Part shown: piece by piece, positions 1 through 5,574 of the stretch
Layout: the number at the start of each line of letters is the position of its first letter
Position numbering within the stretch: the stretch's first letter is position 1
From: an uncultured Bacteroidota bacterium
Lineage (GTDB): Bacteria; Bacteroidota; Bacteroidia; Chitinophagales; Chitinophagaceae
Direction of reading: 5' to 3'
Length of the DNA: 5,574 nt
Assembly (NCBI GenBank): GCA_903912405.1
Contig: CAIWHF010000184.1
Span: forward strand, 1 to 5,574
Notes under the pieces: generated by a model
The model's input: the letters and a program-made list of their open reading frames with translations, nothing else
Told to the model about the DNA's origin: nothing
Database searches by the model: none
Made by a program: the position numbers and the translations under genes

Positions 1-59
1 AAAAATAAATATTTGATAATCTATAATCGCTCACCCCTCACCCCTAACCGCTAACCAGT
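1..59. repeat. Direct repeat copy 1 (period 100 bp), heptad-structured
   Basis: This segment matches bases 101-159 at 54 of 59 positions, with differences at 14, 32, 39, 50 and 55. It begins with an A/T-rich stretch. From 15 to 56 it can be read as six consecutive 7-bp units: gataatc, tataatc, gctcacc, cctcacc, cctaacc, gctaacc. All six fit the pattern NNTMAYC. No coding frame of note crosses it. The copy starts at the window edge, so it may extend further left. It resembles the degenerate C-rich heptamer tracts I recall from intergenic regions of Bacteroidota genomes, but its function is unknown to me. Confidence 0.85.
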
Positions 60-100
60 TTTTGTGAGCTCCTTCGTTCCTCAGGATGACAAGCTAGTGA
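60..100. repeat. REP-like dispersed intergenic element between the two repeat copies
   Basis: The 41 bases between the two direct-repeat copies include, on the minus strand, gtcatcctgaggaacgaagg followed by agctcacaa. The core CATCCTGAGgaacGAAGG is a motif I recognise from memory as a frequently repeated intergenic sequence in many bacterial genomes, including Bacteroidota. The segment from 67 to 95 is bounded by AGCT at both ends, and a T run (59-63) faces an A run (101-105). Only a weak, interrupted hairpin could form. Membership of a dispersed family is inferred, because this window shows a single copy. Confidence 0.5.
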
Positions 101-159
101 AAAAATAAATATTCGATAATCTATAATCGCTAACCCCTAACCCCTAACCTCTAATCAGT
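101..159. repeat. Direct repeat copy 2 (period 100 bp), heptad-structured
   Basis: This is the second copy of the 1-59 repeat. Six in-phase heptamers run from 115 to 156: gataatc, tataatc, gctaacc, cctaacc, cctaacc, tctaatc. The central part is a near-perfect tandem of TAACCCC, which resembles telomeric repeats. The four differences from copy 1 inside this block all fall at variable positions of the heptamer, so the T, A and C skeleton stays intact. The repeat ends about 35 bases before the carbamoyltransferase start. It therefore sits where the promoter or leader of the operon would be expected, unless transcription enters from further upstream. Confidence 0.85.
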
Positions 160-194
160 ATATTAAACCCAATAAGTTTTATTACCCTCAACAT

Positions 195-1928
195 ATGATC
201 ATTTTAGGAATCAACGCATACCATGCCGATGCTTCGGCAGCCATTTTAATAGATGGGAAATTGGTAGCTGCAACAGAAGAAGAACGATTTACCCGAACCA
301 AACATTGGGCGGGCTTTCCTGTAGTATCCATTGCTTTTTGTTTAAAAGAAGCGGGCATTACTTTAGCCGATGTAGATTATATTGCCATTGGTAGAGATCC
401 TAAAGCGAAATTGTTTAAGAAATTGCTGTTTTTATTATCCTCTCCAATTGCTGCCTTTCGGTATGCTATTCAACGCTTCAAAAATGCTAAACAAGTAAGT
501 AGTATCGAAGCGATTTTAAGTACAGTAGATACTAGTTGCGATACAGCGACGCTAAAAAATAAAATCATTCAAGTAGAACATCATCGTGCCCATCTAGCCT
601 CGGCTTTTTATCCTTCCCCTTTTGAAGAAGCAGCTGTTTTATCAATAGATGGAGCGGGTGATTTTACAACCACCATGTTAGGAAGGGCTAAAGGCAGCTC
701 TTTAGAAGTGTTGGAGAGTATTGATTTCCCACATTCCTTAGGTGTCTTTTATTCCGCGATGACGCAACTATTGGGCTTTCCTTATTACGGCGATGAATAT
801 AAAATAATGGGCTTGGCTCCTTATGGTAATCCGATTTATGTAGATGCCTTGCGGGATGTTATTCAAATCATCCCTGATGGTTTATTTAAATTGAATCTAT
901 CTTATTTTCAGTCGCCCCACAAAGGCTATGTGCATTACTCAGAAGAGCATTTGCCTTTGGTGCATACCTTGTTCAACGAAAAAATGGAAGAACGCTTTGG
1001 CAAGCTTCGAAAAAAAGAAGAAGCCTTAACGCAATACCATAAAGACTTAGCCGCTTCGGTGCAACGCATAACGGAAGAAGTAATCTTTCATGTATTGCGC
1101 TATGTGCATAAACAAACAGGCTTAGATAAAGTATGTATCGCTGGAGGGGTAGCACAAAATAGTGTGGCTAATGGAAAGATAACGCGCAATACGCCTTTTA
1201 AAGAAGTATATATTCCAAGTGCTGGTCATGATGCGGGTATTAGTATGGGCGCTGCTTATTGGGTACATCATCATCAAGCGCAACAAGCACGATCTGAAAC
1301 TGTTATGCAGGCATGCACGGGATCACAGTATAGCAATGAAGAGATTATTGCAGTGTGCAAAGAATTGAATTTAAATTACAAACAAGTGGAGGAAGCTACG
1401 ATCTTTGATTATGTAGCTACACGATTAGCAGCAGGAAAAGTAGTAGGTTGGTTTAATGGACGAGCAGAATTTGGTCCGCGTGCTTTAGGTGGTCGCTCTA
1501 TTCTTGCCGATCCTCGTCGCGATGATGCTAAAGAATTATTGAATTTAAAAATTAAGCGAAGAGAGAGTTTCCGTCCGTTTGCACCTTCTATTTTAAAAGA
1601 GCAGGTAAGTCAATGGTTTGAGTTAGATGAGCCAGTACCTTTTATGGAAAAAGTATTCCCAATCAGAAAAGAAAAGCAAGCGCAGATACCAGCTGTTACG
1701 CATGCCGATGGCTCGGGTAGATTGCAAACGGTAGATAAAACAGTAAGCGAGCGTTATTATAAATTAATTGATGCGTTTTATCAACAAACGCAAGTACCTA
1801 TTTTACTCAATACTTCGTTTAACGAAAACGAACCTATCGTTAACGCACCTGAAGAAGCCATTCGATGTTATTTAAGAACAGACATGGATATGTTGGTGAT
1901 GCAGAATATTATTTTAGAACGTAATTAA
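195..1928 (+). CDS. NodU/CmcH/TobZ-family O-carbamoyltransferase
   Basis: The 577-residue product is a full-length carbamoyltransferase of the NodU/CmcH/TobZ family. Known members transfer carbamoyl from carbamoyl phosphate, through carbamoyl-AMP, to a hydroxyl of a sugar or antibiotic. The N-terminal Kae1-like domain has the opening ILGINAYHADASAAIL (3-18), EEERFTRTKH (28-37), the metal-site motif HHRAH (129-133), SIDGAGD (150-156), DEYKIMGLAPYG (200-211), GGVAQN (317-322) and AGHDAG (343-348). By analogy with Kae1 and TobZ, H129, H133 and D346 are the likely metal ligands. The C-terminal YrdC-like domain has GWFNGRAEFGPRALGGRS (418-435), ESFRPFAPSIL (457-467) and LNTSFNENEPIV (538-549). The ATG at 195 gives the usual family N-terminus; no Shine-Dalgarno sequence precedes it. 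No signal peptide is visible, so it is probably cytoplasmic. Its location with GDP-fucose genes suggests a surface-glycan sugar as acceptor, but the exact hydroxyl and sugar cannot be read from the sequence. Confidence 0.93.
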   Translation: MIILGINAYHADASAAILIDGKLVAATEEERFTRTKHWAGFPVVSIAFCLKEAGITLADVDYIAIGRDPKAKLFKKLLFLLSSPIAAFRYAIQRFKNAKQVSSIEAILSTVDTSCDTATLKNKIIQVEHHRAHLASAFYPSPFEEAAVLSIDGAGDFTTTMLGRAKGSSLEVLESIDFPHSLGVFYSAMTQLLGFPYYGDEYKIMGLAPYGNPIYVDALRDVIQIIPDGLFKLNLSYFQSPHKGYVHYSEEHLPLVHTLFNEKMEERFGKLRKKEEALTQYHKDLAASVQRITEEVIFHVLRYVHKQTGLDKVCIAGGVAQNSVANGKITRNTPFKEVYIPSAGHDAGISMGAAYWVHHHQAQQARSETVMQACTGSQYSNEEIIAVCKELNLNYKQVEEATIFDYVATRLAAGKVVGWFNGRAEFGPRALGGRSILADPRRDDAKELLNLKIKRRESFRPFAPSILKEQVSQWFELDEPVPFMEKVFPIRKEKQAQIPAVTHADGSGRLQTVDKTVSERYYKLIDAFYQQTQVPILLNTSFNENEPIVNAPEEAIRCYLRTDMDMLVMQNIILERN

Positions 1929-1934
1929 TTAAAC

Positions 1935-2675
1935 TTGTTAGTCTCCATTATAACTGCTACCTATAATAGTGCGCTTACCCTTCGCGATTGTTTGCAAAGT
2001 GTAGCCAAGCAAAGCTATGACCCTATAGAGCATATTATCATCGATGGAGCATCAAAGGATGCAACATTAGATATAGTGAATGCTTTTCCGCACATAGCAC
2101 AAGTGCATTCCGAAAAAGATCAGGGTATTTATGATGCTATGAATAAAGGAATAGCGCATGCAACAGGGGATATTATTGGCATTCTAAATTCTGATGATTT
2201 TTATGTGGATGAGCAGGTTGTTCAAGCTATAGTAAATGTATTTGAAAATTCAAATTGCGATGTGGTCTATGCCGATTTACAATATGTAGATCGCGAACGC
2301 ACCGATAAAATTATTCGCACCTGGAAATCGGGCACTATGCAGCAACATAGTTTTTTGTATGGATGGATGCCGCCGCATCCGACGGTTTTTGTGCGAAGAA
2401 AAGTATATGAACAATACGGCGCTTTTAACTTAGCCTTGAAGAGTGCAGCCGATTATGAGTTTATGTTGCGCGTACTTTATAAAGAAAAATGCAGGGTTGC
2501 CTATTTACCCAAAACAATAGTGAAGATGCGGGATGGAGGGCAGAGCAATCAGTCGATACAAAATCGTATACGTGCCAATCGAGAAGATAAAAAAGCATGG
2601 GCGCTCAACGACTTGCATCCTTATTTCTTTACCTTGCTACTGAAACCCGCAAGAAAACTTATTCAATATTTCTAA
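1935..2675 (+). CDS. Family 2 glycosyltransferase (GT-A fold, WfgS/WcaA-like)
   Basis: The 246-residue product is an inverting GT2 enzyme that would transfer a sugar from a nucleotide donor to a growing glycan on the cytoplasmic face of the membrane. The fold opens with VSIITATYNSALTL (3-16). IIDGASKDAT (35-44) and EKDQGIYDAMNKGI (60-73) follow. The DXD-type metal and nucleotide motif is NSDD (85-88), and the acceptor side has MPPHPTVFVRR (145-155), SAADYEFMLR (170-179, with D173 or E175 the probable base region) and GGQSN (201-205). The pattern resembles the WfgS/WcaA-type O-antigen and colanic-acid branch. No membrane segment is obvious; the basic and hydrophobic tail (FFTLLLKPARKLIQYF) may touch the membrane. 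I chose TTG at 1935 because the next in-frame Met is residue 69, which would remove the nucleotide-binding strand, and an in-frame stop lies only two codons upstream. Donor and acceptor sugars are unknown. Confidence 0.9.
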   Translation: MLVSIITATYNSALTLRDCLQSVAKQSYDPIEHIIIDGASKDATLDIVNAFPHIAQVHSEKDQGIYDAMNKGIAHATGDIIGILNSDDFYVDEQVVQAIVNVFENSNCDVVYADLQYVDRERTDKIIRTWKSGTMQQHSFLYGWMPPHPTVFVRRKVYEQYGAFNLALKSAADYEFMLRVLYKEKCRVAYLPKTIVKMRDGGQSNQSIQNRIRANREDKKAWALNDLHPYFFTLLLKPARKLIQYF

Positions 2676-2687
2676 TTTCTTATCATC

Positions 2688-3809
2688 ATGAATCAAAAAG
2701 TTGCTTTAATCACAGGTATTACCGGACAAGATGGTGCCTATTTAGCCGAATTGCTCTTGAGCAAAAATTATAAAGTGCATGGCGTAAAAAGACGCTCGTC
2801 CTTATTTAATACCGAACGCATAGATCATCTATACCAAGACAAACATGAAAACCATGTCAACTTTGTTTTGCATTATGGTGATTTAACCGATTCTACGAAT
2901 TTGATACGCATTATACAAGAAGTGCAACCCGATGAAATTTATAATTTGGCTGCGATGAGTCATGTGCAAGTGAGTTTTGAATTACCAGAATACACGGCGA
3001 ATGCCGATGGCATTGGCACCTTACGTATTTTAGAAGCCGTGCGCATATTGAACTTAACGAAGAAAACAAAAATCTATCAAGCCTCTACCTCCGAATTATA
3101 TGGGTTAGTGCAAGCGGTGCCACAATCAGAAACTACGCCATTCTATCCGCGCTCGCCTTATGCCGTGGCTAAATTGTATGCGTATTGGATTACGGTAAAT
3201 TACAGAGAGGCGTATGGTATGTTTGCCGTGAATGGCATTTTATTCAATCATGAATCACCTTTAAGAGGCGAGACGTTTGTAACCAGAAAAATTACACGAG
3301 GCGTAGCAAAAATAGCCTTGAATTTGCAACATAAAATTTACCTCGGCAATTTAGATGCACAACGCGATTGGGGACATGCCAAAGACTATGTTGAGGCTAT
3401 GTATTTAATTTTGCAACAAGAAAAGCCAGAAGACTTTGTCATAGCTACGGGCATTACTACTCCGGTAAGAGAATTTGTACGTAAAGCATTTGCAGAAGCA
3501 GGTATCGAAGTTGAGTTTACAGGATCGGGTGTAGATGAAAAAGGTATCATAAAAGCTATACATAATGCGCAGTATGTTCATTTAAGTGTGGGTCAAGAAG
3601 TAGTGGCTGTAGATGCAACCTATTTCCGACCTACCGAAGTAGATTTATTAATTGGAGATCCAACAAAATCGAATACGGTTTTGGGTTGGCAACCTAAATA
3701 TGATTTAGCAGCATTAGTAAAAGAAATGGTGGCGGCAGATATCGCTTTATTTCAGAAAGAAAAAATGTTGCAAGAAGCAGGATTTCAAATTAAAAATGAA
3801 TTAGAATAA
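2688..3809 (+). CDS. gmd: GDP-mannose 4,6-dehydratase
   Basis: This 373-residue short-chain dehydrogenase/reductase converts GDP-D-mannose to GDP-4-keto-6-deoxy-D-mannose, the first step to GDP-L-fucose. The Rossmann motif is TGITGQDGAYLAELL (9-23), followed by the NADP-contacting KRRSSLFNTERI (34-45) that is typical of Gmd. The catalytic set is T134 and E136 in ASTSELYG (132-139), and Y158 and K162 in YPRSPYAVAK (153-162). These equal E. coli Gmd T132, E134, Y156 and K160 with an offset of two. Other family blocks are NGILFNHESPLRGETFVTRK (182-201), RDWGHAKDYV (226-235), YFRPTEVDLLIGDPTKS (312-328) and LGWQP (332-336). The length matches full-length bacterial Gmd, and all key residues are present. 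The ATG follows the glycosyltransferase stop by 12 bases, and fcl follows after 4, the usual gmd-fcl pairing. The route could branch to GDP-rhamnose or GDP-perosamine, but the adjacent fcl argues for fucose. Confidence 0.98.
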   Translation: MNQKVALITGITGQDGAYLAELLLSKNYKVHGVKRRSSLFNTERIDHLYQDKHENHVNFVLHYGDLTDSTNLIRIIQEVQPDEIYNLAAMSHVQVSFELPEYTANADGIGTLRILEAVRILNLTKKTKIYQASTSELYGLVQAVPQSETTPFYPRSPYAVAKLYAYWITVNYREAYGMFAVNGILFNHESPLRGETFVTRKITRGVAKIALNLQHKIYLGNLDAQRDWGHAKDYVEAMYLILQQEKPEDFVIATGITTPVREFVRKAFAEAGIEVEFTGSGVDEKGIIKAIHNAQYVHLSVGQEVVAVDATYFRPTEVDLLIGDPTKSNTVLGWQPKYDLAALVKEMVAADIALFQKEKMLQEAGFQIKNELE

Positions 3810-3813
3810 TTGC

Positions 3814-4737
3814 ATGCAAAACAAGAAAATATATATTGCAGGACATAGAGGTATGGTGGGCTCGGCCCTCATAAGAAAATTGCAAGCAGCGCACTGTACG
3901 CAACTCATTACGCGTACTTCACAAGCATTAGATTTAAGAAATCAAGCAGCAGTTGATGCTTTTTTTAAAGAAGAGCAACCGGATATTGTTATCATGGCTG
4001 CGGCTAAAGTAGGAGGCATACAAGCCAATAATACCTATCGTGCCGATTTTATTTATGATAATTTGATGATGGAAGCGAATGTAATGCACGCTGCTTATCA
4101 GCATCAAGTTGAGAAATTATTATTTTTAGGTTCTTCTTGTATTTACCCAAAGCTTGCGCCGCAACCTTTAAAAGAAGCCTATTTATTGTCGGGTTATTTA
4201 GAGCCTACTAATGAACCTTATGCCATTGCTAAAATTGCAGGCATCAAAATGTGTGAAGCCTATCGAGATCAATATGGATGTAATTTTATTGCAGCCATGC
4301 CAACTAATTTATATGGTCCTAATGATAATTATGATCTACAAAATTCGCATGTACTGCCTGCCTTGATACGTAAATTTCATGAAGCTAAAGTAGCGCAAGC
4401 GGCAGAAGTGGTATTATGGGGAACGGGCACGCCCTTAAGGGAATTTTTACACGTTGATGATTTAGCCGATGCTTGTTATTTTTTATTACAACATTATAAC
4501 GAAGCGGCTATTGTTAATATTGGTACAGGTATAGATTTAGCAATTGCCGACTTGGCCTTATTGATAAAAGATATTGTTGGCTATGAAGGACGCATCGTGT
4601 ATGATGCTAGCAAACCAGACGGTACACCAAGAAAACTTATGGATGTTTCGAAACTGACCGCATTGGGCTGGTCGGCAAGTATTGATTTAGCAAACGGTAT
4701 TCGTAGTGTCTACGAAGCGTATAAAAATACCCATTAA
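3814..4737 (+). CDS. fcl: GDP-L-fucose synthase (GDP-4-keto-6-deoxymannose 3,5-epimerase/4-reductase)
   Basis: The 307-residue product catalyses the last step to GDP-L-fucose: 3,5-epimerisation and NADPH-dependent 4-reduction of the Gmd product. The nucleotide-binding motif is AGHRGMVGSAL (9-19). VGGIQANNTYRADFIYDNL (66-84) is the characteristic GMER block. S107 lies in GSSCIYP (106-112), and Y136 and K140 lie in EPYAIAK (134-140). The epimerase acid/base pair is C109 and H179 (NSHVLPALIRKFH, 177-189). This numbering coincides with that of E. coli Fcl, and no catalytic residue is missing. WGTGTPLREFLHVDDLADAC (202-221) and KPDGTPRKLMDVS (267-279) complete the substrate-binding side. It is a soluble cytoplasmic enzyme of normal family length. 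The ATG at 3814 is 4 bases after the gmd stop; no Shine-Dalgarno sequence is visible, so translation is probably coupled to gmd. Confidence 0.97.
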   Translation: MQNKKIYIAGHRGMVGSALIRKLQAAHCTQLITRTSQALDLRNQAAVDAFFKEEQPDIVIMAAAKVGGIQANNTYRADFIYDNLMMEANVMHAAYQHQVEKLLFLGSSCIYPKLAPQPLKEAYLLSGYLEPTNEPYAIAKIAGIKMCEAYRDQYGCNFIAAMPTNLYGPNDNYDLQNSHVLPALIRKFHEAKVAQAAEVVLWGTGTPLREFLHVDDLADACYFLLQHYNEAAIVNIGTGIDLAIADLALLIKDIVGYEGRIVYDASKPDGTPRKLMDVSKLTALGWSASIDLANGIRSVYEAYKNTH

Positions 4738-4739
4738 GC

Positions 4740-5477
4740 ATGTTTTCCTTTTTTAAAAAACAAACCACTACATCCCTTGATTGCAGTGCTTTTGCAACGG
4801 ATATGCACGCACATTGGTTGCCCGGTATCGATGATGGAGCACAAGATCTTGCGGATAGTATCGAATTGATTAAAGCATTGAAAGCAGCAGGGTATCAAAA
4901 ATTAATTGCTACGCCTCATATTTATTGGGATTTATATCAGAATACACCCACTATAATTCAACAAGCTTTAGCGAGCGTGCAAGAAGCGGTGCTGCGCGAA
5001 GGAATTGATATTGAATTACACGCTGCAGCAGAGTATATGCTCGATGAACATTTTAATACCTTATTAGCTTCTGATGAACCTTTACTTTGTATTCATAAAA
5101 ACTGGGTTTTGGTTGAATGCTCTTATGTAAGTGCCCCTTTAGAATTTAAAGAGAAATTATTTCAATTGCAGATGAAAGGCTATCAACCGGTTTTAGCACA
5201 TCCTGAGCGCTATCCTTTTTGGTATCATCGAGTGGATTTTTTTCAAGAACTGTCTGATCAAGGCATCTTATTACAAATGAATCTTCTTTCTATCTTGGGT
5301 TATTATGGCAAAGAAGTACAACAAGTTGCTGAAAAATTATTACGTATGAAAATTATTAATTTAGTAGGTACGGACATGCATCATGAGCGACATGCACAGG
5401 CACTCCAACAAATGGGTATCAGTGCTAGCATTCAACAGCTACTAGATCAAAACCAGCTATTAAATACTTCTTTATAA
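4740..5477 (+). CDS. CpsB/YwqE-type PHP-domain protein-tyrosine phosphatase
   Basis: The 245-residue product belongs to the PHP metallophosphatases of the CpsB/Wzb/YwqE group, which dephosphorylate the bacterial tyrosine kinase that controls polysaccharide polymerisation and export. The metal-site motifs are in order: DMHAHWLPGIDDGA (21-34, with H23, H25 and the D31-D32 pair), ATPH (57-60), AAEYMLDEHF (96-105, with E98), HPERY (154-158) and GTDMHH (210-215, with D212 and H214). These are consistent with the multi-Mn site of the family. The N-terminus MFSFFKK followed by a short polar linker is typical of Bacteroidota homologues as I recall them. No signal peptide is present, so it is cytoplasmic. 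It starts 2 bases after the fcl stop and is the last gene before the terminator. No Wzc/CpsD-like kinase lies in the window, so its partner must be encoded elsewhere. A different PHP phosphoesterase substrate cannot be fully excluded. Confidence 0.92.
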   Translation: MFSFFKKQTTTSLDCSAFATDMHAHWLPGIDDGAQDLADSIELIKALKAAGYQKLIATPHIYWDLYQNTPTIIQQALASVQEAVLREGIDIELHAAAEYMLDEHFNTLLASDEPLLCIHKNWVLVECSYVSAPLEFKEKLFQLQMKGYQPVLAHPERYPFWYHRVDFFQELSDQGILLQMNLLSILGYYGKEVQQVAEKLLRMKIINLVGTDMHHERHAQALQQMGISASIQQLLDQNQLLNTSL

Positions 5478-5497
5478 ACTTATTATTAGGTATGCGT

Positions 5498-5526
5498 AAA
5501 GCCCTCGAATTTTCGAGGGCTTTTTT
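5498..5526 (+). terminator. Rho-independent terminator of the polysaccharide operon
   Basis: A perfect 8-bp GC-rich stem, GCCCTCGA (5501-5508) paired with TCGAGGGC (5513-5520), has a 4-base loop. It is extended by AAA (5498-5500) opposite the first three T of a six-T run (5521-5526). It begins 20 bases after the phosphatase stop codon and closes the transcription unit. The upstream side has only three A residues, so efficient termination on the minus strand is unlikely. Confidence 0.93.
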
Positions 5527-5554
5527 ATTTATATCCTTTTTAAATAATACCTTT

Positions 5555-5574
5555 ATGACAACCAATGCCGATCA
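5555..5574 (+). CDS. Possible start of a next gene, cut by the window edge
   Basis: An ATG at 5555 opens a frame (M-T-T-N-A-D) that is still open when the window ends after six codons. The position, about 28 bases beyond the terminator on the same strand, suits the start of a separate downstream gene. There is no ribosome-binding sequence, but the other genes here lack one too. Seven codons cannot identify a product, and the ATG could be chance. The same frame is open back to an ATG at 5492, but that start lies in front of the terminator hairpin and would translate it, so I do not favour it. Confidence 0.3.

Noticed and set aside
1..159. CRISPR array (about 59-bp repeat, 41-bp spacer)
   Set aside because: There are only two copies with five mismatches, the repeat is too long, the repeats are themselves made of heptamers, the spacer looks like a dispersed element, and no cas genes are present.
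173..180. TAAGTTTT as a Bacteroidota -7 promoter element (TAnnTTTG) before the carbamoyltransferase
   Set aside because: It has seven of eight matches, but no TTTG lies at the expected distance upstream near 150, and such A/T-rich matches are common by chance. A promoter here is possible but not supported.
973..1155. A 60-codon open frame on the minus strand inside the carbamoyltransferase gene
   Set aside because: It lies wholly within a strongly conserved gene, is rich in Leu, Arg and Ser as antisense frames often are, and matches no family I know.
1926..1937. Frameshift or point mutation splitting a single carbamoyltransferase-glycosyltransferase gene
   Set aside because: Both products are complete compared with their families, and the junction coincides with the normal C-terminus of one and the normal N-terminus of the other, so two genes are the simpler reading.
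5548..5555. TACCTTTA as a -7 promoter element beyond the terminator
   Set aside because: There is no -33 TTTG upstream, only a T tract, and it would place transcription start after the ATG at 5555.
5492..5574. ATG at 5492 giving a short open frame (MRKALEFSRAFLFIS...) to the window end
   Set aside because: The frame translates the terminator hairpin and its T tract; the hydrophobic signal-like run comes from the poly-T. ATG 5555 in the same frame is the better candidate if any gene starts here.

Overview
The window holds five complete, tightly packed plus-strand genes, a repeat-rich leader at the left edge and a strong terminator at the right end. Codon choice is AT-leaning. None of the five starts has a recognisable Shine-Dalgarno sequence. 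The phosphatase has the N-terminus I associate with Bacteroidota homologues (MFSFFKK, a short linker, then DMHxH). Together these point to a member of the Bacteroidota, possibly near the Chitinophagales or Sphingobacteriales; the phylum is an inference and the order is a guess.

Layout: bases 1-194 are non-coding. They contain two copies of a roughly 59-bp repeat set exactly 100 bp apart, each built largely of degenerate 7-bp units, with a REP-like segment between them. Then come a NodU/CmcH/TobZ-type O-carbamoyltransferase (195-1928), a family 2 glycosyltransferase with a TTG start (1935-2675), GDP-mannose 4,6-dehydratase gmd (2688-3809), GDP-L-fucose synthase fcl (3814-4737) and a CpsB/YwqE-type PHP-domain tyrosine phosphatase (4740-5477). 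Gaps between genes are 6, 12, 4 and 2 bases, so they almost certainly form one transcription unit. It ends at a textbook intrinsic terminator (5498-5526). A possible start of another gene lies in the last 20 bases.

How the genes work together: gmd and fcl form the complete two-enzyme route from GDP-D-mannose to GDP-L-fucose. The glycosyltransferase probably adds a sugar to a surface-polysaccharide repeat unit, and the carbamoyltransferase probably decorates a sugar hydroxyl of that glycan or its precursor. The PHP phosphatase is of the kind that dephosphorylates the tyrosine kinase controlling polysaccharide chain length and export. This looks like the 3' end of a capsule, exopolysaccharide or O-antigen cluster. 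Polymerase, flippase, kinase and the GDP-mannose supply genes are not in the window.

I do not see a previously undescribed system. The least explained parts are the heptad-phased repeat leader and the specific target of the carbamoyltransferase.
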